Shown here: piece by piece, positions 18,253 through 27,122 of the stretch
Numbering within the stretch: position 1 is the first letter of the stretch
Layout of the letters: each line of letters starts with the position of its first letter
From: Methylocaldum szegediense
Lineage (GTDB): Bacteria > Pseudomonadota > Gammaproteobacteria > Methylococcales > Methylococcaceae
DNA: 64,000 bases
Direction of reading: 5' to 3'
NCBI RefSeq assembly: GCF_949769195.1
Contig: NZ_OX458333.1
Coordinates: 2,294,001-2,358,000 of the forward strand
The notes under the pieces: generated by a model
The model's database searches: none
Seen by the model: only the letters and a program-made list of their open reading frames with translations
Told to the model about the DNA's origin: nothing
Made by a program: the position numbers and the translations under genes

Positions 18253-21150
18253 TTAGCCGGACCTCAGCGTCGCCAACAACGCGCTCAGGATTTCCGGATC
18301 CACCGGCTTTACCAAATGATGGTCGAATCCGGCGGCTTTCGACCGTGCCCGGTCGTCTGCCTGGCCATAACCAGTAACGGCGATCATAAGGGCCTTTTGC
18401 AGTCCCGGTAAGTTGCGCATCTGTTTCGCGACTTCGTAACCATCCATACCTGGCAATCCGATATCGAGTAAGACGACTTCCGGCTGGAACTCTTGGGCGA
18501 CCGCCAGGGCACCCGGACCGTCGAAGGCAGTGCGCACCTCGTGTCCGTCGAGACTGAGCAGCAACGCCATGCTTTCCGCGGAATCGACGTTGTCGTCGAC
18601 GACTAGAACCCGAACGCCGGTGAAACCCGATTCCAGTTCGCCGCCGCCCGAACCCGAACCTTCCTGAGCCGGGGCAGCCGCCACCCGCGGCAAATGAACG
18701 ATGAACTCGGCACCACGGCCCGACCCCGCACTGTGCGCCTCGACCCGACCTCCGTGCATTTCGATCAGCCGCCGTACCAACGCGAGCCCGAGTCCTAGCC
18801 CACCCTGGGATCGATCGAGCGAGCGGCGGCCTTGAGTAAACAGCTCGAAAATATTTGGCAAAAGTTCGGCCGGAATACCCATGCCGTTATCGCGCACCCT
18901 CACCTGCACTTCGTTCGGAGACGCTTCCACGGTCAGATCGATGCAGCCGCCGGCATCGGTGTACTTAGCCGCATTGTTCAAGAGATTGGCAATCACCTGG
19001 ACAAGTCGCGTCAGATCACCTTCAACCCGCACCGGTTCCTGGGGCAAACGGACCGTCAGCTTGTGCCTGCGGGACTTGATCAACGGCAAACTGGTTTCTA
19101 CTGCCCGTTCAACCGCAGCCGACATCTCGATCAGCGTTTTTTTCAAGACAATCGTGCCGCGGGTAATGCGGGAGATATCCAGCAGGTCATCGAGCAGGCG
19201 ACTCATCTGAGCCACCTGGCGGCTGATCACATCGCGCGTCCATTTCAGATCCGGATCGCTCACCCCCGGTTGTCTAAGAACCTGCACGGCGTTCCGTATA
19301 GGCGCCAGCGGGTTACGAAGCTCGTGGGCGAGCATGGCGACGAATTCATCCTTCAGACGATCCGCCTCGCGCAGCGCCTGTTCGGCCTTACGGTGATCGG
19401 TCACGTCGATCGCCATGGAAGCGAGGAACGGCCTTCGGTCGGGCAAGCGCATGGGAGCCGACGCGTAAAACAACCAGTATCGCGGCTCGCCGCTCTTGGT
19501 CCATACCGTAACCTCCTCCGGCCCGGATATCGAACCTTCGGTAAACCGTCGCTGCGCTTCCGCGAGCACCTCGTCTACCTGGTCCTCGGCGATCCGGCGT
19601 CCCTTCAAATACCACGCGCGGGCATCCGGAATATCGTCGTGAGTCCACCCCGTCAATTCGGTCACCGCGCAACTGATCTCGAGAATCTGGCCATCCATCG
19701 CATGGACGAAAATCGGGATGGGCGCCTGTTGCACCACGCGCCGGAAACGTTCCTCGCTCTCGCGGAGAGCGTCCTCGGCCTGCATACGTTCGGAAATATC
19801 CCGGCAAACGGTGGACAGGTATTCCACCGACCCGTCCGCTCCCCGATGTGCCAGAATCATCTGCGAAACCGGAATTTCCGATCCGTCCCGAGCGAGTAAA
19901 GCGGCCTCGCCGGTCCACGCACCGTCGCGCAGCGCCGCAGGAATGCCTTCTTCCAGGATTCGCTGCTTCATCCGCGGCGACAGGTGATCGCCGATAGCCG
20001 TCGAGACCAGTCCGCTCTGGCCCTCGAACCCGAGCATCCGCTGTCCCGCGCGATTCACGTAGATCAGCTTGCCGTCCGGTTCGGCTAGCCCGACGAAATC
20101 CTGCGACGCCTCGATCATGCGAACCAAACGGCTTTCCGCGGCCTCGAGCTGTTTGCGCCGGGTAATGTCACGGACGATACCGAGTATCGCCGGGCGGCGG
20201 TTGAAATGAATAGGGCGCGCGCTGAACTCGACGCAAATTCGATGACCCTCCCGATGCTGGAAAACGGCCTCCTTCCGCCAGGGCGAATCAAAGCCCCGGT
20301 CGCTAGCGTTGTGCCCGAAGCGTTCGTTCCAGGATTCAAGGTCCTCAGGCGCCATCACCGATTGCAGCGGCAATCCGATACACTCCTCGTCCGAATAACC
20401 CAATAAGGCAGACAATGCGGGATTCGCGAAAACGAAACGGCTGTCGTGAGCCACGAATACGCCGTCATCCAACGAATCGAGCAGCGTTTTGTATTTCGCC
20501 TCGCTTTCCGACAAGGCCTGAGCCGCCTCCCGGCGCACCCGGGCAAGCTCAAGCTGGGTCGAAACACGCGCGAGCAATTGACGCGCGGAGATGGGCTTGA
20601 TCAGATAATCGTCCACGCCGGCTTTGAATTCTTCGCTGCAGCTCTTTTCCTCGGAGCGAGGCGCTGTCAGAATCACCGGGATGTGGTTTTTCTTGGCGTT
20701 GCCTTTCAAGGCGCGCAAGAGCATGGGGCCGTCGCGCCGCACAGTCCTCAAATCTGCCAGTACGAGGTCGGGGGAGTCGTTCAGGAGGATATCGAGCGCC
20801 GCAGCGCCTTCAGTCGCGATCACGACCTCATACCGCTGGCTCAATAGCCGCCTGAAATAGCCGTGCATCTCAAGGCTACTCTCGACCACCAGCAGGCGGG
20901 CACGTCGTCTTAGCCTCCTATCGTTGTGGACGGCGGCGAAGGTCGGGGCGTAATCCCTATCTCGCCGATGGAACCCGGACCTAGAAATGACAGCAGCAAC
21001 GCCAGTGTTTAACAACCGGCCCGCGATGTGAGACGAATCGCGTGCGAGCGAAGGTGAACCGGTCTTGGAAAGCGCTCCGATGCGCTCGATATATGCGGTA
21101 TCGTTACCCACAGCCGACCGTCCCGCTGCGATTTGGTCATCCTTACCCAT
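18253..21150 (-). CDS. Hybrid histidine kinase: REC-PAS-PAS-PAS-HisKA-HATPase-REC
   Basis: About 965 residues, with no membrane helix or signal peptide. Residue numbers count from the upstream ATG at 21159. A receiver domain (about 88-205, acceptor Asp 136 in LVLADLR) is followed by three PAS domains (about 215-335, 340-460, 465-590). HisKA has His 612 in AMLAHELRNPLAPI. The ATPase has NLLNNAAKY (about 725), DNGMGIP (757) and GLGLGL (787). The C-terminal receiver has Asp 899 in VVLLDIGLPGMDGYE. The ATG at 21150 has AGGA at good spacing; that at 21159 lies too close to it. No partner regulator or output gene is adjacent, so the signal and target are unknown. It is probably a cytoplasmic phosphorelay hub. 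Confidence 0.9.
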   Translation of the reverse strand: MGKDDQIAAGRSAVGNDTAYIERIGALSKTGSPSLARDSSHIAGRLLNTGVAAVISRSGFHRRDRDYAPTFAAVHNDRRLRRRARLLVVESSLEMHGYFRRLLSQRYEVVIATEGAAALDILLNDSPDLVLADLRTVRRDGPMLLRALKGNAKKNHIPVILTAPRSEEKSCSEEFKAGVDDYLIKPISARQLLARVSTQLELARVRREAAQALSESEAKYKTLLDSLDDGVFVAHDSRFVFANPALSALLGYSDEECIGLPLQSVMAPEDLESWNERFGHNASDRGFDSPWRKEAVFQHREGHRICVEFSARPIHFNRRPAILGIVRDITRRKQLEAAESRLVRMIEASQDFVGLAEPDGKLIYVNRAGQRMLGFEGQSGLVSTAIGDHLSPRMKQRILEEGIPAALRDGAWTGEAALLARDGSEIPVSQMILAHRGADGSVEYLSTVCRDISERMQAEDALRESEERFRRVVQQAPIPIFVHAMDGQILEISCAVTELTGWTHDDIPDARAWYLKGRRIAEDQVDEVLAEAQRRFTEGSISGPEEVTVWTKSGEPRYWLFYASAPMRLPDRRPFLASMAIDVTDHRKAEQALREADRLKDEFVAMLAHELRNPLAPIRNAVQVLRQPGVSDPDLKWTRDVISRQVAQMSRLLDDLLDISRITRGTIVLKKTLIEMSAAVERAVETSLPLIKSRRHKLTVRLPQEPVRVEGDLTRLVQVIANLLNNAAKYTDAGGCIDLTVEASPNEVQVRVRDNGMGIPAELLPNIFELFTQGRRSLDRSQGGLGLGLALVRRLIEMHGGRVEAHSAGSGRGAEFIVHLPRVAAAPAQEGSGSGGGELESGFTGVRVLVVDDNVDSAESMALLLSLDGHEVRTAFDGPGALAVAQEFQPEVVLLDIGLPGMDGYEVAKQMRNLPGLQKALMIAVTGYGQADDRARSKAAGFDHHLVKPVDPEILSALLATLRSG

Positions 21151-21698
21151 GCTGATCATCCTGTCATGTTTCGTGATTCCGGCAAGCCATGCTCGAAATA
21201 GGGATCCTTTCCGAAACCGTTTCCATTCCGGGCAGGCGCATTCCGGTGAATTGGTTGTTTTTACCGCGTTGGTCTTATCGAATCAAGCTTTCCGAGGTCA
21301 GACCCGTTCGGGCAGATTTTTCTCCGCGGCACGGCAGCCTTCACCGATCTAGCCGAACAGCCCAAAGTATAGACTGAGAAAACGGCCGAACGTCGGCACA
21401 GAGAATGTCGACAAACCCGTATTCGCCGGCACGCGATAGGCCGAGAGTAGAGCCCATATCGGTGAGGCTTTGCCGGCCCCCGGCGACTGTGCTCCGGGCA
21501 CCGACCAAAACAGCAAATCTTTTAACCTTAAAAACCGCGATTGAATTTCCGAAATGACCGCAACGCCCCATCGGCCGCCGCATTCCCTAACCCCCCCTCT
21601 CCCGGAGGGCGAGAGGCTAAACTCCCTTCTCCCTCTGGGACAAGGGGCTGGGGATGAGGACCTAGCGCTTTGGAGGGTGTATCCAATGCTGGATTAGG
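21151..21698. other. Gap upstream of the sensor kinase and downstream of fetB
   Basis: No gene is supported. It should hold the kinase promoter near 21160-21250. The end nearest fetB carries a common intergenic repeat (21585-21660). Confidence 0.5.
21585..21660. repeat. Intergenic CCCTCTCCC-type palindromic repeat
   Basis: CCCTCTCCCGGAGGGCGAGAGG is followed by CTCCCTCTGGGACAAGGGGC and TGGGGATGAGG. This is the widespread REP-like intergenic repeat of gammaproteobacteria, here about 40 nt beyond the fetB stop codon. Confidence 0.6.
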
Positions 21699-22490
21699 TT
21701 AACCGCGCTCGACGACATCTTCCTTCAACACATCGAATTTGTTGAAAGCAATATTCACGCTGAATACCAGGTTTAGAATGCTTGCAAGCGCGGTACTTGC
21801 GAAAATGCACAACATGATCGCGATCTGGTATTTCACGGCTAGCCAGGGCTCACTGCCGCCCAGGATCTGGCCAGTCATCATGCCGGGCAGCGACACCAGC
21901 CCCATGGTCGCCATGCCGGCCAAAGTCGGGTTGATCGCCGCTTTGACGGCTTCGCGAAAATAGGGAAGTACCGCCTCCCAACGGGTAGCGCCAAGCAGCA
22001 GGTAGGTCAGATACTCGTTTTCGTTCTTCCGGAGCGCGCTATAGAAGCGCTCGAGTACGATCACGTTGCCCTGTAGACAATTGCCGAGGATCATACCGGC
22101 CAGGGGAACCAGGTAACGGGCATCGTAATAGAGGGGCGGCCGAATCACCAACAGCAGCAGATAGGCGGTGGAAAACAGGACGCTCCCGGCCACCGCCGCG
22201 AACGTGGCGGCGAAAAAATAGCGCCGTTTCAATCCGGCCCGGGTGAGGATCGCCCAATCGGCTACTACCAGCATTACCAGAATCCATAGCCCGTTCAACC
22301 AGGGATTGTTGAGCGTGAACAAGGTCTTGAGGTACACGCCCACCAAGGCCAGTTGGAGGCTCATGCGCAGAATGCTGACGGCGATCGCCCGGCTCAGGCG
22401 AAGTCCGATCAGGCCGAGCAGCAGCCCGGGTAGCAGCACGATGCCGTAAAGCACCGCCATCCGCGGCAGTGCGATATCAAGTGTTTCCAT
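21699..22490 (-). CDS. fetB: UPF0014-type ABC transporter permease FetB
   Basis: 263 residues with about seven membrane helices, e.g. MAVLYGIVLLPGLLLGLIGL and LWILVMLVVADWAIL. The family hallmark loop is LLLGATRWEAVLPYFREAVKAAINPTL-like, with the conserved GATRWEA and LPGMMTGQILGG motifs. In E. coli FetAB exports iron and raises oxidative-stress resistance. The ATG at 22490 lies inside the end of fetA (14-nt overlap). With fetA it forms a complete two-gene exporter. Confidence 0.9.
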   Translation of the reverse strand: METLDIALPRMAVLYGIVLLPGLLLGLIGLRLSRAIAVSILRMSLQLALVGVYLKTLFTLNNPWLNGLWILVMLVVADWAILTRAGLKRRYFFAATFAAVAGSVLFSTAYLLLLVIRPPLYYDARYLVPLAGMILGNCLQGNVIVLERFYSALRKNENEYLTYLLLGATRWEAVLPYFREAVKAAINPTLAGMATMGLVSLPGMMTGQILGGSEPWLAVKYQIAIMLCIFASTALASILNLVFSVNIAFNKFDVLKEDVVERG

Positions 22491-23187
22491 TGTGATGAAT
22501 TCGGGCCAAGCGTCCACCTTCCAATTCCAAAACCAAATCGCAGCGCGCCACCCAATCCGGGTCGTGGGCTACGGAGAGCACGGTGAACGAGGGATCGGCG
22601 AACACGTTCAGCACCGCCTGTTTGCTCTCGTCGTCCAAAGCACTGGTCACCTCGTCCAGGAGATAAAGGCTCTTCCCCAACAGCAAGGCGCGGGCGATGG
22701 CGATGCGTTGTTTTTCGCCGCCGGAAACAAGCCGGCACTCACGAGCGAGAATATCCGGCGAGAGATGAAGACGCGCCAGGACCTCGTTCAACCGGCGATC
22801 GGACGGCTCATTCCCCCGGTGTGTCTTGAATCGAAAGGGCAACATCAGGGCTTCGCGTACCGTTTCCGCGCCGAGGACCGGTTCCTGGCCGATGTAGGCG
22901 GCGCGCCGCCGAACCGACTTTACGGTCGACGAATCGAGCGGTTCGTGTTCGAAAAAAATTCTGCCGGAAGTCACGCGATAAAGCCCCAGCAAGGTCTTCA
23001 ACACCGTACTCTTGCCGGAGCCCGATTTACCGCGGAAAACGGCTTTTTCGCCGACATTCACCGCAAAGCTGATGCCGGCCAGGATCGATTTGCCGTGAAC
23101 CGATACAGAGACCCGGTCGAAGCGGATCAGCGCCGAATTCGCCACCCGGCCATCGAACTCCGACGGCCGACTAACGACCGGAGGCAT
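22477..23187 (-). CDS. fetA: ABC transporter ATP-binding protein FetA
   Basis: About 236 residues. Walker A is GKSGSGKST, the signature is LVSGGEKQRIAIARALL, Walker B is LYLLDEVTSALD and the switch His is in SVAHDP. It powers the FetB permease. The start is uncertain: ATG 23187 overlaps the gloC end by 17 nt, while a GTG at 23145 would begin nearer the first conserved strand (ALIRFDRVSV). Both genes follow gloC on the same strand, so the three may be co-transcribed. Confidence 0.88.
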   Translation of the reverse strand: MPPVVSRPSEFDGRVANSALIRFDRVSVSVHGKSILAGISFAVNVGEKAVFRGKSGSGKSTVLKTLLGLYRVTSGRIFFEHEPLDSSTVKSVRRRAAYIGQEPVLGAETVREALMLPFRFKTHRGNEPSDRRLNEVLARLHLSPDILARECRLVSGGEKQRIAIARALLLGKSLYLLDEVTSALDDESKQAVLNVFADPSFTVLSVAHDPDWVARCDLVLELEGGRLARIHHNGNT

Positions 23188-23815
23188 CGCCCACGAACGG
23201 ATTGGTGCGGCGTTCGTCGCCGAACGTGGACCAAGGACCGTGCCCCGGAATGAACACGACATCGTCGCCCAGTGGGAAAAGCCGCTCGCGAATAGACTTC
23301 ACCAGGGTACCGTAATCGCCTCTGGGAAAATCGGTCCGGCCGATAGAACCTTTGAACAAGACGTCCCCGACGATGGCAAGCCGCTCGCCGGCATGGAAAA
23401 ACGCCACATGACCGGGCGTATGGCCGGGGCAGTGTATGACTTCAAGGGTTTGATGCCCGAACTGCACCGTATCGCCGTCCTCGAGCCAACGATCCGGAGT
23501 GAAGGTATCCGCCGGCGGAAAACCGAACATCTCACACTGCTTAGGCAACAGCTCGATCCAGAAGCGGTCCTCCTTCTGCGGACCTTCGATCGGAATCCCG
23601 AGCCGTCTGGCCAATTCTGCGGTACCACCGACATGATCCACATGAGCGTGAGTAAGCAAAATCTTGACCAGTGTCACACCGGCGTCTTCAGCACGTTCGA
23701 GGATTCGGTCCAGATCGCCACCGGGATCGACCACCGCGCCTTCCATGGTGTCCTCGCACCAGAGCAGCGAACAATTTTGTTGAAATGCCGTAACCGGGAT
23801 GACCGTCGTTTTCAT
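23171..23815 (-). CDS. gloC: Metallo-beta-lactamase fold hydrolase, glyoxalase II type (GloC/YcbL)
   Basis: 214 residues. The metal-binding motif THAHVDHVGG lies near residue 55, with further ligands in HCPGHTPGH and GDVLFKGSIGRTD and a terminal PGHGP. The short length and lack of the long C-terminal glyoxalase II domain fit the YcbL/GloC group, which hydrolyses S-lactoylglutathione or similar thioesters. It is upstream of fetA with overlap. Confidence 0.9.
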   Translation of the reverse strand: MKTTVIPVTAFQQNCSLLWCEDTMEGAVVDPGGDLDRILERAEDAGVTLVKILLTHAHVDHVGGTAELARRLGIPIEGPQKEDRFWIELLPKQCEMFGFPPADTFTPDRWLEDGDTVQFGHQTLEVIHCPGHTPGHVAFFHAGERLAIVGDVLFKGSIGRTDFPRGDYGTLVKSIRERLFPLGDDVVFIPGHGPWSTFGDERRTNPFVGDASGR

Positions 23816-24840
23816 GTCAGACTCGAAAAGCCGGATTCAATCCAAAAAAGGAGATGATACCGGAAGAAAGCCGCCGCATGCGGCCTATCGCTTGACAAAA
23901 ACGTCACATAGCTGGCGGCAAGCTGGTCAAGCAATCATCGCTGCCATGATACGCGAGTTCGCCTACGCCACCTTCGTCGTCCCAAATCCAGAAAAACCTC
24001 AATCCGACGCCCCGAGGCATGACTCAGACAGCAGCGCTTACCTCGCACTATCGTAGGTAGTCGATTCTTCGATAACGATGGACGGGACATGTCAGCCGAA
24101 TTCCCCAACCCACAGGCGTCGTATCACCATTGGGCAGCAGGAGACCGGCCATACGGGCAGCCTTCCGCCAGTGTTACAAGGGGCCTTCTGAAATACTTCC
24201 GCCGTCGCTCGTTCGGCGAGCCTCTTATTGTGCTGGACAAGTCTCCTTTTCAAGATAGCTTCCTTCCATTCTGCCGGATATCGCATCTTGTTTTCCCTCA
24301 GCCCCCTTAAAACGCTATTGAAGTCCCACATTGCCACGGATGACAACTCTCCTGACAGATGGGAGCGCGCCGCTAGCGGCGACGAACGACAACGGCGAGG
24401 TCGTGCGGCGGGCCGACTACGAGCCGTTCGGTCGGGTGCAGCCGATCACCCGAGTCTCACCTTGAATCTGTGCCTGCCGAGGCAGTATTTCGATGCCGAA
24501 ACCGGTCTATGTAAAGAAGCGCCGTTTTGGTTATTTCAAGACGCGCTATCGGGAGGTTTCGACGAACGCCGTCCAGGTCTTCACGCTGATTGGGCGGACC
24601 AATCCGTATTTGAAGAGGCACGCGTTGATGAGTTAACGGCCGATGTCCGCCCGCTGATCGCCCAACCGTGCGAATCCGGCTGGTAAGGACCGGAGAAGAC
24701 CGTGGAAAACTCGGAGGAATGGCACGCTTGCCTGTCTTTTCAGGCAAGCCCGGTTCTACTGGACCAATGGGGGTTTATTCAGAGGTTCCTTAGGAATCAA
24801 GTTTTTACCCAACCACTCACTTAACCCGAAGGTAACCAAG
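23816..24840. other. 1-kb gap with an Rhs relic
   Basis: No intact gene is seen. It contains the broken Rhs fragment at 24348-24636 and a perfect 9-bp hairpin GCTTGCCTG/CAGGCAAGC at 24727-24750, without a T tract, upstream of the lipoprotein gene. The remaining sequence is unrecognised. Confidence 0.55.
24348..24636 (+). pseudogene. Rhs/YD-repeat protein C-terminal core relic
   Basis: Three frames together recall the end of an Rhs core. One reads LAATNDNGEVVRRADYEPFG then stops, a second reads LNLCLPRQYFDAETGL, a third reads YFKTRYRE and TLIGRTNPYLKRHALMS. The known pattern is the DxxGxVVWRADYxPFGE, LRFPGQYxDxETGL and DPIGLxGGxNPY series. It is therefore a frameshifted fragment without start or ribosome site. 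Confidence 0.6.
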
Positions 24841-25566
24841 ATGAACCAGTCCTCACTCCGTTCAGCGCATCGGGCGTCCGTCCGGGCTTTTGCCTCTGTA
24901 TTGGCGGTCTGTCTCCTGGCCTTGAGCGCCTGCAAGGCGACGCAGAAGACGGCTGTCAAGGAGACGAGCGTCGAATGCAGCTTCCTGGGCAGTGTGTGTA
25001 ATCGGCTCACGTCCGGTGGAAAGAAACAAGCCGGGCTGCGCTACATCAATCCCGCCGCAAAATGGACCCAGTACAGCAAGATCATGGTCTCTTCGGTCAC
25101 CTTCTGGGGTGGGGACACGACCCGTATGTCCGGTTCCGATGAGCAGATGCTCGTAAATTATTTCCACCAGCAACTCGTGGCGGAACTGGGCAAAAAGTTC
25201 GAACTCGTCGACAAACCGGGGCCTGGTGTTCTGAAGCTCGATGTGGCGTTGATGGACGCTGAGGCCGCCACGCCCGGCCTTCGGAGCGTCTCAATGCTCG
25301 TCCCGCAGGCCCATATGCTGAGCAATCTGAAGTACCTCGCGACCGGTACCTTCCCCTTCGCCGGTGCCGCCCAGGGCGCGGCCAAGCTGACAGACTCCCA
25401 GACGGGACTGGTGTTAGGGGCATGGGTCGACCGGCAGATCGGCGCTGGGTCGGTCCGGACAGCATTCCAGTGGCAATGGGGCGACGCCGAGAATGCGATT
25501 GCGGAATGGTCGAGAATGGCCGCGGAGAAGCTGTTTTCCTGGACTACGGGTGCGGCCACGCCGTGA
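24841..25566 (+). CDS. DUF3313-like outer-membrane lipoprotein
   Basis: 241 residues. A long basic N-terminus leads into a lipoprotein signal ending LLALSAC (Cys about 31). The body has SGSDEQMLVNYFHQQLVAEL and a terminal DAENAIAEWSRMAAEKL, which resembles the DUF3313 family. These are predicted periplasm-facing lipoproteins with no known role. An AAGG site lies before the ATG. It stands alone, with the Rhs relic upstream. Confidence 0.7.
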   Translation: MNQSSLRSAHRASVRAFASVLAVCLLALSACKATQKTAVKETSVECSFLGSVCNRLTSGGKKQAGLRYINPAAKWTQYSKIMVSSVTFWGGDTTRMSGSDEQMLVNYFHQQLVAELGKKFELVDKPGPGVLKLDVALMDAEAATPGLRSVSMLVPQAHMLSNLKYLATGTFPFAGAAQGAAKLTDSQTGLVLGAWVDRQIGAGSVRTAFQWQWGDAENAIAEWSRMAAEKLFSWTTGAATP

Positions 25567-25879
25567 TTCCGATTTCCGCCGGCACCCAATCCAGGAGGCG
25601 CCGGCCTGCCTAATTCACCTGAAATTCAGTTTAAACGATGCGGTTCACGGCGTTCACCGCATCCAACGCGCGCTGATCGCCAAAGAAACTGTAAAGCGGC
25701 AAAAAGCAGTAATGGCCATAGGCGTCATGACAGCCTCCCCTGAATCCCATGGACAGAATCGTCGCCGGCATCGACATGAGGATCAACCGAGATCTGGCGG
25801 CGGCTCGAACGAGGCGACGTACTCTGGGAAGGCATCTTGGATGGCCCCGGCTGTCACCGGATCATGAGAATAGCCTTGA
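25567..25879. other. Short convergent gap
   Basis: It lies between the convergent lipoprotein and pseudopilin-like genes. I see no gene and no strong terminator. Confidence 0.4.
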
Positions 25880-26611
25880 TCACTTGCACCTTAGGTTCCC
25901 ACCCCCTGGGTCGCCCATGAAGAGGTATAGAACTCGGTCGTCACCACGCGCGCCTGCATTGTAGTCGCTTAGCGCGGTTTCCAGAATCCCGTTGAGTCCG
26001 GCGGAAACCAGCCGCGCATTGCCGGGCAGCCACATATCACTGTCGCTGCAGATCCCGTCGCGATCCAGGTCATCGCAAGGAATCTGAAGCAATATGGGAT
26101 TGGTGCAATAGCGCTCGGCATCCGAATTGGTGCATTCGGGCGCATGGCGCTTGAATTCATCGAGAACCACCATGTCGCCGGTCGCCAGAGCGTTGACGAA
26201 ACGGTGGCTGTTGCAACTGGGGTCCGAAAAGCTGCAATGCGCTTTGCGGACGTTGATCTGTACACCGTCTTCTAAATACGGTCCACGCCAGCCGCGTCCC
26301 GTTGCCGGGTCGAAAGTCCGGAGTGGTGCTGGCAATGACGACGGGTCGAACAAATCGTGAATCGAATGCGGGATTTCGCCGATATCGGCTCGGTAGCCAG
26401 GACCGGCTTCTCCGCCCAGAATCGCCGCGCGAATGGCTTTTAGGCGCACGTCCGTAGCGGCACATTCGGCTGCGAAGTCGTCGCCGCGCACAAAAGACAC
26501 CACCACGCCGATCACGGCGAGCACGAGTACGAACACGGCCGCGCGCTCGGCCCGCGTCATCTGGCGGCGCATGCTCCCCAAACGCCGCAGCGGTTGATTC
26601 GAGACAATCAT
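25880..26611 (-). CDS. Cysteine-rich pseudopilin-like protein
   Basis: 243 residues. A basic start and one hydrophobic helix (AAVFVLVLAVIGVVVSFV, about residues 24-41) precede a soluble domain. The segment DIGEIPHSIHDLF, then RGWRGPYLEDG, matches the GxxPxxLxxL...WxGPYL pattern of type II pseudopilin soluble domains. The usual prepilin site (G then FxxxE) is not visible. The C-terminal half has eight cysteines in all and a calcium-loop-like DLDRDGICSDSD. It ends NLRCK. It has an AAGGA site. No secretion genes are nearby, so it may be an orphan minor pseudopilin or a repurposed surface protein. Confidence 0.6.
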   Translation of the reverse strand: MIVSNQPLRRLGSMRRQMTRAERAAVFVLVLAVIGVVVSFVRGDDFAAECAATDVRLKAIRAAILGGEAGPGYRADIGEIPHSIHDLFDPSSLPAPLRTFDPATGRGWRGPYLEDGVQINVRKAHCSFSDPSCNSHRFVNALATGDMVVLDEFKRHAPECTNSDAERYCTNPILLQIPCDDLDRDGICSDSDMWLPGNARLVSAGLNGILETALSDYNAGARGDDRVLYLFMGDPGGGNLRCK

Positions 26612-27122
26612 CTATCGTTTCTCGATCCTTGGAACAGCACCAACGAGCCGGGTTTTTCACGAAGCATGCCAACACGCTTCCAGGCTTGGCGCGCGGCAGT
26701 CCGTTTGGCAGGCATATCGAACGCGTTCGTGCGGCTCGGCCGAAACCACCGGGCTCTTGCGGGAAAAAACATAATACGTCGAGGCGAATAACGCACGCCG
26801 GGAAGAGGCGCACTTCGCAACCGAAGCACTTGGTTTCTCGGCCAAGCGCATCCAGTGTAAGAATGGTTCAAAACTAAAAAAAGATCGAGGCCACTCTTCC
26901 GATCGGGAGTGAGCTTGTCGGTGTACCGTTTCGTCGGCCGCTTCGGAACACTCGGAAACCGTCTACCGAGCCTCCTGCCACGCGTTGAACAACGCTGTAC
27001 CCTTCCTCGACACCACCATAATTCGCCTGCGACTGCGGATTTTGCCCTATTCGCAACTTTTTGCACACGCCGCACTCGGCGTCTGCCGCATCATTGCAGG
27101 CCAGAAAAAACGGATAGCCACC
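26612..27122. other. 511-bp gap between the pseudopilin-like gene and nuoN
   Basis: No gene is supported. A weak hairpin CACTC/GAGTG followed at some distance by seven T on the minus strand near 26875-26910 could end the nuo transcript, but the spacing is poor. Confidence 0.4.
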
